Origin: Deltaproteobacteria bacterium
Lineage (GTDB): Bacteria; Desulfobacterota; Desulfarculia; Adiutricales; Adiutricaceae
Direction of reading: 5' to 3'
NCBI GenBank assembly: GCA_031264185.1
Contig: JAISEL010000079.1
Location: forward strand, 1-51,148
DNA: 51,148 nt
Shown here piece by piece: positions 32,953 through 42,456 of this stretch. The position numbers and the translations under genes were made by a program. Each line of letters starts with the position of its first letter. Position 1 is the stretch's first letter. A model generated the notes under the pieces. It saw only the letters and a program-made list of their open reading frames with translations, ran no database searches and was not told the DNA's origin.

Positions 32953-33318
32953 CTCTTTTAGACACTTCCGGGCCTGTAAAGCCCCTGTATCCTGCCCAGC
33001 CGCCCAGGTCCCGTCCGCCCGCCTGATTTCCAAATAACTCCGGTAATTTCAGCTGAAAAGTTAAACTCAAAATCTTTACAAAAGGGCCTATAATTTGTTA
33101 TAGTACCAAATTCAGGCAGTTTTGGGCCCGGCTCAGACTGTCGGTTTGTTAGGTTATTGTACTATAATTTGGGGAGTATATATACTTAGTTTATTTAAAT
33201 TTAGTTAGCATTGCGGCTAATTGGCTTCCAAAACCTTACCTGACTGAAACGTTTTCTGGCCGCCTGGCTTACGGTCAGGCCGGTTAGGGTTCCGGCCGGT
33301 TTATTCTGGGGAGTGACG
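32953..33318. other. Intergenic upstream of dksA
   Basis: Contains GGGCCTATAATTTGTTATAG and TACTATAATTTGGGG, possible -10 boxes, without good -35 boxes at the right distance. No gene. Confidence 0.4.
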
Positions 33319-33681
33319 ATGGATGAAGACCAACTGAATCACTTTAAAGAGATTCTTTTGAAACAGCGCAACGAAATCCTGCAAAATGCCGACGAGACGG
33401 TGGCCGATATGACCGATCAGACGGTTAACTACCCTGACCCCACCGACAGGGCCTCCATTGAGTCAGACCGCAGTTTTGTCTTAAGGCTCCGGGACCGGGA
33501 GAGGATGCTTTTGTCCAAAATCATGGAAGCCCTGGAAAGGATTGAGACCGGAGAATTCGGCATCTGTGAATCATGCGGCGGGGAAATTGGCTTTAAAAGG
33601 CTGGAAGCCAGACCGGTAACCACCTTGTGCATTGATTGCAAAACCCGTTCCGAGGCTCAGGAAAAAGCCAGAGGTGAATAA
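33319..33681 (+). CDS. dksA: RNA polymerase-binding transcription factor DksA
   Basis: 120 aa. A coiled-coil with the tip motif DPTDRASIESD (two Asp and Ala at the tip, as needed to act in the polymerase secondary channel), then the four-cysteine zinc finger CESCGGEIGFKRLEARPVTT with CIDC. ATG at 33319 is chosen over GTG at 33313; GGGGAG is just upstream. DksA acts with ppGpp to modulate rRNA and amino acid operons. It is followed by a terminator at 33754. Confidence 0.93.
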   Translation: MDEDQLNHFKEILLKQRNEILQNADETVADMTDQTVNYPDPTDRASIESDRSFVLRLRDRERMLLSKIMEALERIETGEFGICESCGGEIGFKRLEARPVTTLCIDCKTRSEAQEKARGE

Positions 33682-33753
33682 GTGAGCTGTTTCCGGGTCT
33701 GAGCTGTCTTTGACCTTAGGTTACATATATAATAAGAAATAGATATTTTAACT

Positions 33754-33785
33754 AACTGATTTAAATAATAATCAGTTTTATTTTT
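33754..33785 (+). terminator. Intrinsic terminator after dksA
   Basis: AACTGAT, a 10-base loop, ATCAGTT, then TTATTTTT. It lies 73 bp after the dksA stop. Confidence 0.75.
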
Positions 33786-33882
33786 CCATCCAAAGGGTGT
33801 GCAGAAACAGCCCCAAGTGGTTGGTAAATTTCGGCCGGCTGGGGGTTGGTCCTGGTTTTGGGCAGAGCTTTAAGGTGATACC

Positions 33883-34017
33883 ATGAAGATGACATTTCAA
33901 CCGCATAATCTTAGAAGAAAAAGAACCCACGGATTTTTGGTCCGCATGAGAACAAAAGGCGGACAGGCTGTTATCCGCCGCCGCCGGGCCAAGGGAAGGG
34001 CCCGTCTTTCGGTCTGA
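33883..34017 (+). CDS. rpmH: 50S ribosomal protein L34
   Basis: 44 aa: [20 protein letters not shown], then [20 protein letters not shown] and RLSV. Basic and highly conserved. AAGGTGATACC precedes the ATG. It is first in the rpmH-rnpA-yidD-yidC-jag series. The usual divergent dnaA is not upstream; dksA is. Confidence 0.97.
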   Translation: MKMTFQPHNLRRKRTHGFLVRMRTKGGQAVIRRRRAKGRARLSV

Positions 34018-34088
34018 GACTGCCCAGTTCCGGGCCTGGTAGTCTTCGGGCTGATTTCCGGAGACTGTCTTTTTCTCCGGAGTGATTT

Positions 34089-34454
34089 ATGGCCCAGACT
34101 CAAAGGTTTTCCAAGAACTTCCGGCTCAGGAAGAGGGCTGATTATTTACTTATGAACAGCCGCTCCAGCGGGCGGATGTCTTTGGCCGGCTATACGGTGG
34201 TGGCCAGACTCAACGGGGGGCAGGTCAGCCGTTTAGGGGTGACGGTCACCCGCAGAATAGGCCGGGCTGTGGTTCGTAACCGGCTGAAAAGACGGGTTCG
34301 GGAGTTTTTCAGGCTCAACCGGTACCTCTGGCCTCAGGGTCTGGACATACTTTTTATTGCCAGAAAACACTCTGCCGATCTCTGGCCTCCCCAACCCTGG
34401 GAAGTGGCCAGATTGGAGAAATTTTTCCGGATTAAGGCCGGGGCTCCGGATTAA
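34089..34454 (+). CDS. rnpA: Ribonuclease P protein component
   Basis: 121 aa with RLRKRADYLLM, GVTVTRRIGRAVVRNRLKRR and VREFFRLN: the RNR motif that contacts the RNA subunit. It cuts tRNA precursors with the RNA subunit. GGAG precedes the ATG by 5 bases. It starts 71 bp after rpmH. Confidence 0.95.
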   Translation: MAQTQRFSKNFRLRKRADYLLMNSRSSGRMSLAGYTVVARLNGGQVSRLGVTVTRRIGRAVVRNRLKRRVREFFRLNRYLWPQGLDILFIARKHSADLWPPQPWEVARLEKFFRIKAGAPD

Positions 34455-34494
34455 AAACCGGTCTGACCTTGGCCTGCAGTGGGAGTGAGTGTTT

Positions 34495-34827
34495 ATGGCC
34501 AGCCCCTTGACGGAAGAGACGGCCGGAGACCAAAAGCCGGAATCCAGAAGTTTTCCGGTCCTGGCGGGCCGGGCCTTAGTGGCCGTCATTACTGGGCTTA
34601 TCCGTATTTATCAGAGGTTTATCTCGCCCCTTTTTCCGCCTGTCTGTCGTTTTTACCCCAGCTGCTCCGCTTACTCCATGGAGGCCTTCCGGGTTCACGG
34701 TTTCTGGCGCGGGGCATGTCTCACAGTCAGGCGGTTGTCTCGCTGCCATCCTTGGGGTCAGAACGGTTATGACCCGGTACCTAATAAATACAATTCCAAC
34801 CCCCGGAAAAATGATATTTCCAAGTAG
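34495..34827 (+). CDS. yidD: Membrane protein insertion factor YidD
   Basis: 110 aa: an N-terminal amphipathic/hydrophobic segment ([20 protein letters not shown]) then the family core [38 protein letters not shown] and NGYDPVP. Four of the conserved Cys are present. It assists membrane insertion by YidC. ATG at 34495 is preferred over GTG at 34489 because GGAG is 9 bases before it. The N-terminal tail of about 20 residues is longer than usual. Confidence 0.93.
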   Translation: MASPLTEETAGDQKPESRSFPVLAGRALVAVITGLIRIYQRFISPLFPPVCRFYPSCSAYSMEAFRVHGFWRGACLTVRRLSRCHPWGQNGYDPVPNKYNSNPRKNDISK

Positions 34828-34878
34828 ACCTGGGAGTGGCCTTTCGGGAAGGTTTACGGCTGACTTTAGGAGCATTTA

Positions 34879-36642
34879 ATGGAAAAACGCTTCCTGGTGA
34901 CCATGCTGGTCATGACGGTTTTTTTTCTGGCCGTCAGTTACATCTACCCCATCCTCTATCCGCCTCAGCCTAAGTCAGCCAGTACCGCCCAGACTCCGGC
35001 CGCAAGTCAGACGCCGGTCTCCCAAGGGACGGCCAGTCCGGTTACCCCTGACGCCGGGAGCGCCCCGGCAGTTCAGGTCCCTTCTGTCCCGGCCGATCCC
35101 TGGGCAGTAGCTTCATCACCGGAAAGTCTGGCCGAACCGGCCGGAGACATTACGGTTAAAACCGCTGACTTCCAAGCTGTTATTACCGAAAACGGCGGAC
35201 GCCTGAAAAGTCTGACCTTAAACCATTATCTAAAAGACAAAATAGATCCCAGAACACCCTCAAGCCCCCAGGAAATGGTCAATGTTTCCAATGACTGGGA
35301 TTTGCCCTGGGGTCTGTGGCTGACTCCGGAAAACGGGGACGGACGGGTATCGCTGACCAATCTGAGGTTTAAGGCCGACAGGGGCGATATGGTCGTTCAG
35401 CCCGGTCAGGCCGGGACTTTGACTCTGACGGCTCAGACTAATACTGGCCTGACCGTTACCAAAGTTCTGACTTTCAGGGGCGACGGCTATCTCATCGGCC
35501 AGACGATCAGGCTGACTAACGGCGGGTCCTTTAATTACCAAGGCCGTCTGGGCCTGACCATGCCGGTTGTGTCTTATTCGGTCAGACCGACCCGCTACGG
35601 AGCTGTGGGCGGGTTTATTGATCAGGAGCTGTTTTCCGAATCGCCCTCCGGGGCCGGCAAAGAGCTGGCGGCCCTGCTAAGACCCAGCGTTGACTGGCTG
35701 GGTTATATGGATCAGCACTTTTTAAGCGCTTTCGTCTTTGAGCGGGGTGCGGACGGTCTGACGCCCGAGGGCCTGAAGGTGGGTACGGAAACTTTGCCCG
35801 ATCAGTCCGGGTACAGGATTTTCCAGTCGCGTCCGATGTCTCTGCCTCCTGGCGGCGCCGTCTCGTTTACTCAGAATTTTTATTCCGGCCCCAAAGATTC
35901 CCGGGATCTGACCGCCGCCGGTTATTATCTGGACCGCAGTCTTGATTACGGCTGGTTTACGGTTCTGGCTAAGCCTTTAATTTGGCTGCTGAGGCTTTTT
36001 TATCAGCTGGTCGGCAACTACGGGGCGGCCATTATCTTGGTTACGGTCATAATTAAGATAGCTCTGTGGCCGCTGACAGCCAAAAGCTACAAGTCCATGA
36101 AGCAGATGCAGAAACTTCAGCCTCTCATGACTAAGATCCGGGAAAAGTACAAAGACGACCGCGAGGGCATGCAGAGAGAACTCATGCAGCTGTATAAGAC
36201 TTATAAAGTGAGTCCTGTGGGCGGCTGTCTGCCGATGCTCCTGCAGATACCTTTCTTTATCGCTTTTTACCGGGTTTTGGATTATGCCCTGGAACTGCGG
36301 GGGGCCCCGTTTATGCTGTGGATCAATGATCTATCGGCCCCGGACCGCCTGTTTCATTTTGCCTTTAAACTGCCCTTATTGGATGAGCCGACCGGCATCC
36401 CGGTTCTGACACTTTTAATGGGCGCCACCATGCTCTGGCAGCAGAAAATGACCCCGTCCATGGGCGATCCCATGCAGGCTAAAATGATGATGCTGATGCC
36501 TATCATTTTTATTGTGGTTTTACTTAATATGCCTTCGGGTCTGGTGCTCTACTGGCTGGTCAACAATATTCTTTCCATTTTCCAGCAAAAACTCATTAAC
36601 CGTCCGGCCCAGCCGGTCCTGGCCGGCTCTAAGAAGACCTGA
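34879..36642 (+). CDS. yidC: Membrane protein insertase YidC
   Basis: 587 aa. An N-terminal membrane helix (about 7-25), a Pro/Ala/Thr-rich linker, a large periplasmic beta domain (residues about 90-350), then the conserved insertase core with five helices: YGWFTVLAKPLIWLLRLFYQ, NYGAAIILVTVIIKIALWPL, the cytoplasmic coiled segment KSMKQMQKLQPLMTKIREKY, and GGCLPMLLQIPFFIAFYRVL. The Arg in the groove is at the IIK/R region. AGGAG lies 7 bases before the ATG. It inserts membrane proteins alone or with Sec. Confidence 0.96.
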   Translation: MEKRFLVTMLVMTVFFLAVSYIYPILYPPQPKSASTAQTPAASQTPVSQGTASPVTPDAGSAPAVQVPSVPADPWAVASSPESLAEPAGDITVKTADFQAVITENGGRLKSLTLNHYLKDKIDPRTPSSPQEMVNVSNDWDLPWGLWLTPENGDGRVSLTNLRFKADRGDMVVQPGQAGTLTLTAQTNTGLTVTKVLTFRGDGYLIGQTIRLTNGGSFNYQGRLGLTMPVVSYSVRPTRYGAVGGFIDQELFSESPSGAGKELAALLRPSVDWLGYMDQHFLSAFVFERGADGLTPEGLKVGTETLPDQSGYRIFQSRPMSLPPGGAVSFTQNFYSGPKDSRDLTAAGYYLDRSLDYGWFTVLAKPLIWLLRLFYQLVGNYGAAIILVTVIIKIALWPLTAKSYKSMKQMQKLQPLMTKIREKYKDDREGMQRELMQLYKTYKVSPVGGCLPMLLQIPFFIAFYRVLDYALELRGAPFMLWINDLSAPDRLFHFAFKLPLLDEPTGIPVLTLLMGATMLWQQKMTPSMGDPMQAKMMMLMPIIFIVVLLNMPSGLVLYWLVNNILSIFQQKLINRPAQPVLAGSKKT

Positions 36643-36698
36643 CCGGGAACAGCCGGTGACCGGGAAGAGGCCGGAAGGCTGCCGGAATTGGGGTTTGT

Positions 36699-38039
36699 AT
36701 GTCGAAAGAACTAGTATTTGAGGGGAAAACCACGGAAGAGGCCATCAACGCTGCGGCCCGGGCTCTGGATATGCCGCCGGAGCAGCTGAATTTTACCATC
36801 CTGTCCACAGGGTCCCGAGGTCTTTTCGGTTTGGGCGGCAAAAAAGCCAAAATCCGGGTTCAGCCGGCGGAACCCGAATCCGAGAGCCAAAAGGCTCATG
36901 AGGAGACTGCCGAGATCCGGAAGTGTCCGGAGCCGGAGACCGTAAGTCCGGCCCTGGACCAAGAAGCCCGGGAACCGGCCGGCCAGCTGACCGATCGTTC
37001 CGAGAAAACCGAACCCCAGGAAAAAGCCCCCCGGCCGGAGAAGGATAAGGGAAAAAAAGGCCCGGCCCAGAAAAGCGAACAGGCCAGGGAAGAAAAATTG
37101 TCCGTTAATCGCCCCAAAGGCGGCGAGGCCAAAAGTTACAGTGACTCTTCCGGCCGTAATCCAAAGGGCAAAGAAGAATTTAAACCTAAAAAATCTCCGG
37201 CCCAGAAGACTAAGGGGCCAAGGGACAAAACTGAAAATCACCCCAAAAAAGAGCCCCGGGCCTTAAAGCCTAAAAAGACCGAACCGCCGGAGTCTGTACT
37301 GCCGGAGGATGTGCCCCGGCTTAAATGGTCGACTTTTCCCATTCCCGGGCCTTTGACCAGAGTCGGCCAGGGAGAAGCCGTTTATGCCGGTCCGCCGGAC
37401 CAGGCTATGGCTGAGGCCGCCGGCTTGCTGAAGGAGATAATTGATCTTCTGGGCCTGAAAGCCGAGATTCGCTCCTCCCGGATAGGCCAGAGGATCATTT
37501 TAGAGCTTGAGAGTCTGGATAATTATCTTTTAATCGGCCGCAAGGGAGCTTCTTTAAACGCTTTGGAACTGGTAATTAACAGGATCGTACGGCAAAGAAA
37601 CCGCCGGGAGCAAGGAACGCCAATTGCAGACGAAGCCGCTCCGGTCTGTTCCCGGGCCGCAGTGGCCGACCTTTTAGCCGCCACCGAAGCGGACAAGCTG
37701 GACAGCATCTGCGGCGATAAGCCTGAAGATCCCATTGACGAAAACCCCCAGATCGTCTTAGACGCCGAAAATTACAGGGCCCGCCGCCATCAGGGCATTC
37801 TGGAAAGAACGGCCTTTATGGGGGAGAAAGTTCTAAAGACCAATAAACCTCAGGTCATGACCCAGCTGTCGCCGCCGGAAAGACGCCTCGTTCACCTGGC
37901 CATAGAGAGTGTTCCAGGTCTGACCACCAAAAGCCACGGTTTTGGTCTGGTCAGAAATCTGACTATTCTGCCCAAAAAAAATAAACCCCAGTCCGGCTGC
38001 CAGAAATCGGGGACAAAACCCGAGAAAACAGAGAAATAA
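36699..38039 (+). CDS. jag: RNA-binding protein Jag/KhpB
   Basis: 446 aa, with three domains. Jag-N at 1-52 (MSKELVFEGKTTEEAINAAA, GLFGLGGKKAKIRV); a long charged, Lys/Glu/Pro-rich linker from about 55 to 220, which makes the protein about twice the usual length; a KH domain (EIIDLLGLKAEIRSSRIGQR, YLLIGRKGASLNALELVINR); and an R3H domain (SPPERRLVHLAIE, GFGLVRNLTILPK). KhpB binds RNA with KhpA and affects cell division. It is the last gene of the conserved cluster; mnmE, usually next, is missing. Confidence 0.93.
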   Translation: MSKELVFEGKTTEEAINAAARALDMPPEQLNFTILSTGSRGLFGLGGKKAKIRVQPAEPESESQKAHEETAEIRKCPEPETVSPALDQEAREPAGQLTDRSEKTEPQEKAPRPEKDKGKKGPAQKSEQAREEKLSVNRPKGGEAKSYSDSSGRNPKGKEEFKPKKSPAQKTKGPRDKTENHPKKEPRALKPKKTEPPESVLPEDVPRLKWSTFPIPGPLTRVGQGEAVYAGPPDQAMAEAAGLLKEIIDLLGLKAEIRSSRIGQRIILELESLDNYLLIGRKGASLNALELVINRIVRQRNRREQGTPIADEAAPVCSRAAVADLLAATEADKLDSICGDKPEDPIDENPQIVLDAENYRARRHQGILERTAFMGEKVLKTNKPQVMTQLSPPERRLVHLAIESVPGLTTKSHGFGLVRNLTILPKKNKPQSGCQKSGTKPEKTEK

Positions 38040-38359
38040 GGGCCAAAGAAAAGGTCGCCTAAGTCCCCGGCCAAACCGGGTTTGACGTTTTTCCCAGTTA
38101 TTTCCGGCTAAATATGTATTAATAATAGATAGTTATGATTAAAGGACAGTTAAGAGCTGGCCGTGAGGAAAAAGGCAGTAATGAGCAAATTCAGCCCCAA
38201 TGGCCAGACAAAAATGGTCTGATCTTATGAGGTCAGGCCCTTTACGGCGGCCAAGCCGCCGGCCAGTCCAGGGAGCTGCGGTGATATGACCGGATTTTTG
38301 GTCTTGACTGATTTAGTTTTTTAGAAGTTCTCTGGCCAGTAAAGACTTAGGTGCCTGTT
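38040..38359. other. Intergenic downstream of jag
   Basis: No gene and no clear terminator recognised; ordinary GC content. Confidence 0.4.
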
Positions 38360-38452
38360 TATTACCACGGCACGAAACTCCAAGGGAATTAGCTTAAAAC
38401 CTGTAATAGAAACAGTATTACAGCGTTCTCAGAGTTAAATGCCGGGGTAATA
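38360..38452. mobile_element. 93-bp miniature element, GGCACGAAA type, copy 2
   Basis: Same length and ends as 28155-28247 (TATTACCACGGCA, TGCCGGGGTAATA), with about ten substitutions inside, so this copy is diverged, not recent. Confidence 0.8.
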
Positions 38453-38955
38453 CTGTCAGAGGCAGGAGGGGTCTGGGTCTGAAAGATTCCAGTTCCGGCC
38501 AAAGCAGCTCTAAGGGGCTCCCAAATTTCCCTGGATTAAAACGATTCTGTCGCCTGATTTCCGGGCTAGGCTTCTATTCTATATTTACTGGCCGCTTCAG
38601 CCGGATTCCGCGTCCCGAAGGCACACCGCATTTTACAGTCTGGATCTTTAAGGGCTGCTTTACGGGGTTTATTCAGCTATTTGGCTCAAATTCAATCTTG
38701 GGAAAACGCCCCCTTTCCCGGCAGCCGAAAATATCAGGCCGAATCTGTTCCGTAGTCTACCGCCTGTCAGGGCTCAATACAGTCTGGATTTTTAAAGGGC
38801 GCGTAAACCAGCCCATTAGAAGTTTAAGCCGCTGGCGGAAAGATCGGACCGCAATATAAGCTCCAACTGACCGGAAAGACATTCAGCCTCCCTTATAATT
38901 TAAGTCATCCTGAATGAAGTCCCCTGAGTTCATTTTCCGCCGTCTCCTCACCTGA
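38453..38955. other. Noncoding GC-rich stretch
   Basis: No open frame that resembles a gene. The phrases TTTTACAGTCTGGATCTTTA and AATACAGTCTGGATTTTTAA (38631, 38770) repeat inside, a hint of an old tandem duplication. Confidence 0.4.
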
Positions 38956-39600
38956 CCCATGTTTGTCAAGGTCACTACCGTAAAATTTTATAGTTTACTA
39001 AACTTTGTAATTTTGCTTTATAAAAAACCAATTTTATAACATGTAAAAAAAAACAAAATTATATATTTTTTCTGCTCATTAATTGGTGCCATTAACATAA
39101 CGTTTAAGATAATAACCCTTTAGTATTTTTATAATTATTGTTCTATGCAGATTTTTGTCAGTTTCACAGTGTCGTCGTTTTTGAATTTTTACCGTTTAAA
39201 AAATCGTTTATGGATTCATTTGCCGTTTTATCAAGTTTAGCTATTTATATGATAAACATGAGTTATTTATCCAAATAGCGATAAGTAGAGTTGATAAATT
39301 TATTCAGCTGTCTATTTTTTACGGTACAATCTTGTTTTGGCGCCAATAATCAAATTAGATCTCGATCGCAAGTGACCTCCTATTTGCACCTGAATAATTT
39401 CAGGAGCCAATCCAACCAGTTTAACTTAATCGTTACTGCCAAATTAAAGGACAAATGTAAAAATCCCGAAGTCACTACAATCAGAAAAACATATATGCAA
39501 TATATATTTAATATATATTACAATCATCTTTATATAAACAATTGGATAAAATTATGTTTTTTCGAGTGTCATCATTTTTTTGGGGCTTGACAAACATGGG
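38956..39600. mobile_element. 645-bp AT-rich element with 15-bp inverted ends
   Basis: Left end CCCATGTTTGTCAAG, right end CTTGACAAACATGGG, perfect 15-bp inverted repeats. Inside, A+T is far above the GC-rich flanks. A minus-strand frame reads APEIIQVQIGGHLRSRSNLI and IGAKTRLYRKK at about 39330-39420, which looks like the end of a transposase, but its family is not certain. The 99-codon plus-strand frame at 39291-39590 is probably a shadow. Most likely a deleted IS. Confidence 0.55.
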
Positions 39601-40194
39601 CTAAGGTTCCGTACCAGCCTTGGATGAGGAACGGGCCTGAATCAGAGATCTCCGGCCACACGCTCCCTGACCATCTGGTCTGGTATTTTTTACTTATCAG
39701 GTCAAAGAGCGATATACAAAATCCGTATGAAAAGCGGTACAGCCGTCTGGCCGCAGTCGGCTTGATGCTTTATGTTTTTCGGTGAACCTGGGGTTATTGT
39801 TTCAAATAATTTCAGTCAGACCTGGGGAACGGAGACTGCCTGGGGCCTTTCGGGCTCTTTCTCATCCGCTATAAGGAATCCTATCCGGTCGGATTAGGCA
39901 GGGAGTTCGGTCGGACGGTTTTGGCGCCGGTCCGGGATTGACCGAAGCCTGTGACCGACTCTGGAAATAATTAGGGGCCTTTAGAACAATCTCATGGCTG
40001 TGTTGGCCGGACCTTCAGCTCTTAGCGCCCGGCAGCTACTTAGAAGCGGATTTTGCTGACCCAGAGGCCCAGGACCGAATAACCCTGGCCGCAGAGTCTT
40101 TTAAAGCCCTGTTCCCTGCTCCGGTTAAATCTTCTGGTTAAATCTTCGATTCCCATTTGCCTGTCTGCTGCTGCTTAAAAGACCAGGCCTAAAA
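39601..40194. other. Relic coding fragments, unrecognised
   Basis: Short frames read RYKESYPVGLGREFGR with APVRD (about 39862-39937) and YLEADFADPEAQDRITLAAE with FKALFPAPVK (about 40034-40130). They read like protein but carry frame breaks between. No family identified. Confidence 0.4.
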
Positions 40195-42370
40195 ATACTG
40201 TTTACGATAGCCATGACCGTAATCCAGCCCAAATTTCCTCCAGGTGTGGTATAATTGACCAATCAATGGCGACCGAAACTGTATGTTTTCGGCGGTCGGT
40301 GAGTCCCAAGGCTGACAGGCGGAACTTCCATTTTTTATAACCGGGAGCCGGAGGGTGAGATAAGCCGTTCTACGGTAGATTACAAAACTTCCGGGTCTCC
40401 GGGCGGTCAGCCCGGACTCTGCCGGCTGGACCAGCGGCCGTCCGGGGCCGCCTGCTCTGCAGGGGCAGAATTCCAGGCCTGGCCTGAACAGGGGCTTTAA
40501 GTTTAGGGCTATCGGCGGATCACCGGCAATGATCTCCGGCCAGACAGAGATCTCCATGAAATATGAGACGTCTTTTATCTGCCCATAAGGGCTATCCTGT
40601 CATCTGAGGCTGCTTGACTATGACATTTACGGCAGGCGAAAAACTTAAGGGATTGGTTGAAGTTGATTTGCCCTTTGAGAAATATATTTCCCAGGATGCT
40701 CTTTACGTTGACAAGACGTCTTATATTTACAGCATGGTCAGCAATGTAAAACGCCGGTTCCTGTTCCTCTCCAGGCCCAGAAGGTTCGGAAAAACACTGC
40801 TGCTGGATACTCTCAATGAGCTGTTTTTGGGCCACCGCCATCTTTTTGATAGTCTTTGGATAGGCCGGGAGACCGATTACGATTTTCAGCCCCACCCGGT
40901 CATTCGTCTGTCCATGAACTACGCCAAAACTGACAGTTCAAAAGGGCTGGAAAATTTTATCCGCCAAGACCTTCTGGCTGTTGCCAAATCCCTGGACATC
41001 CCTGTCACCGATGATCACCATTGCCTGATTGTTAAGGAACTTTTGGACAATCTGCACGCCAAACATGGCCGAGGCGCGGTGATCCTGATTGACGAGTATG
41101 ACGCCTCTGTAGCTAGGTATATTGATGACCCGTATCTGGCTCAGGCCAACAGCGTAGTCCTTCATGACTTTTATTCGGTTCTTAAAGAAAAACAGAAGAA
41201 AATCCGCTTCGTCTTTGTGACCGGCATAACCAGATTCGCCATGACCGCCCTGGATTCCGGCCCCAACAATTTTAAGGACATCTCCCTTTTGCCGGAATAC
41301 GGCGGGGTCTGCGGTTTTACTGTGTCTGAGTTCGACCGGTATTTCGGCGACAGAATGGAGGACCTGCTTCAGGCCCAAACAGAAAGCGGATATATGCCGC
41401 CTGACAGCCGGGTCAGCGATCTGAGAGAAAAAATACTGGCCTGGTACGACGGCTACAACTGGCTTGGCCCGGAGAGAGTTCTGAATCCCTACGCCCTCGT
41501 GAATCTTTTTGCCGACAGAATATTCGACGATTACTGGGTTCGAAGCGGACAGCCCTCCCATCTTAAGATGATGATCCGTCAAAGGCCTCAGGATTTTCTG
41601 GCTCCTCAGACGGAAGAATATCTTTCATCAAATCTCAGAAAAGTCGATCTCCAGCGCCTGAAACCTGTACCTGTTCTTTTTCATTCAGGTTATCTGACCA
41701 TTGATAAAGTCATCTTCTTTTCCCCAAAAGCAAAAGTCGCCGGTAAAAAACGTGAACCCCAAATCGGCTACACCTTCAAGTTTCCTAACAGCGAAGTTGA
41801 GACAGGCTATGAAGAAATTTTGGAGGATGTTTTCGGCCGGACGGGCTACGACAGTATTTTAAGCCTGACTCCCAAGTTTTTGGCCGCCGTGGACGGCCGG
41901 GACTCCGAGACCGTCGGGATTCTGTTCATAAATTTGCTGTCCTCCATCACTTTCTGCCAGCATACGCCCGAGGAGTCATTTTATCACGCCCTCTTTCAGG
42001 GATGCTTGGCTTCAGGCGGACTTAAGGTGTCGGGTGAAGTGGCCGGGGCAGTCGGACGCTCGGACATCATTGCGGAGCGCCCTGGGGGCAGGTATCTGAT
42101 AATTGAGGTCAAGTACAGGAAAAAAGAAGAGGGCCACACCGATTCCGACCTGAAAAAAGAACTGGCGGAAGCTTCGAAAGAAGCCTTAAAGCAGATTGTT
42201 GATAATGACTACGCCGGACCGATCAGAGGGTTGGCTAAAGAGATCACCGGCCTTTCCCTGGCTGTGTACGGAAGGAAGCATGTCAGATCGGATTTCGTGA
42301 CAAAAGATCTCATGAAGCCGCAGCCTGTCCGGTGAGGCCAAAATCATTTTTCGGCCGTTCAGACGGACAA
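40195..42370. repeat. Tandem duplication, copy A
   Basis: Aligns with 42800-44776. Upstream noncoding shared phrases include TCAGCCCGGACTCTGCCGGC, GGACCAGCGGCCGTCCGGGG and GAGGCTGCTTGACTATGACA; it ends beyond the ATPase gene at CCGGTGAGGCCAAAA. Copy A has a working gene, copy B does not. Confidence 0.85.
40620..42335 (+). CDS. AAA-ATPase-like / DUF1703 nuclease-like protein, intact
   Basis: 571 aa. N-terminal KLKGLVEVDLPFEKYISQDA, YVDKTSYIYSM, Walker A FLSRPRRFGKTLLLDTLNEL, Walker B AVILIDEYDASVARYI, sensor-like FVFVTGITRFAMTALDS, and a C-terminal DUF1703 nuclease domain with GRSDIIAERPGGRYLIIEVK (D...ExK). All key residues are present. Function unknown; same family as 28487-30256 but clearly a different subgroup. 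ATG at 40620 or TTG at 40614 is possible; GAGG lies at 40606. Confidence 0.85.
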   Translation: MTFTAGEKLKGLVEVDLPFEKYISQDALYVDKTSYIYSMVSNVKRRFLFLSRPRRFGKTLLLDTLNELFLGHRHLFDSLWIGRETDYDFQPHPVIRLSMNYAKTDSSKGLENFIRQDLLAVAKSLDIPVTDDHHCLIVKELLDNLHAKHGRGAVILIDEYDASVARYIDDPYLAQANSVVLHDFYSVLKEKQKKIRFVFVTGITRFAMTALDSGPNNFKDISLLPEYGGVCGFTVSEFDRYFGDRMEDLLQAQTESGYMPPDSRVSDLREKILAWYDGYNWLGPERVLNPYALVNLFADRIFDDYWVRSGQPSHLKMMIRQRPQDFLAPQTEEYLSSNLRKVDLQRLKPVPVLFHSGYLTIDKVIFFSPKAKVAGKKREPQIGYTFKFPNSEVETGYEEILEDVFGRTGYDSILSLTPKFLAAVDGRDSETVGILFINLLSSITFCQHTPEESFYHALFQGCLASGGLKVSGEVAGAVGRSDIIAERPGGRYLIIEVKYRKKEEGHTDSDLKKELAEASKEALKQIVDNDYAGPIRGLAKEITGLSLAVYGRKHVRSDFVTKDLMKPQPVR

Positions 42371-42389
42371 AACAAATATTTAGTATAAA

Positions 42390-42456
42390 TATTCCCTCGG
42401 CATTTAATTCTGAGAATGCTGTAATACCGTTTATATTACAGGTTTTGAGCTAATCC
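42390..42456 (-). mobile_element. 93-bp type miniature element, truncated copy 3
   Basis: A reverse-orientation copy of the element at 28155: CTCGGCATTTAATTCTGAGA to GGTTTTGAGCTAATCC. The tip reads TATTCCCTCGGC instead of TATTACCTCGGC, and the distal 25 bp with the second terminal repeat are missing. It lies just after copy A of the tandem duplication. Confidence 0.7.

Noticed and set aside
39291-39590. 99-codon frame in the AT-rich element
   Set aside because: Low-complexity, no motif; the minus strand carries the more protein-like phrase.
38956-39600. oriC
   Set aside because: AT-rich and near the rpmH cluster, but there is no cluster of DnaA boxes and the perfect inverted ends favour a mobile element.
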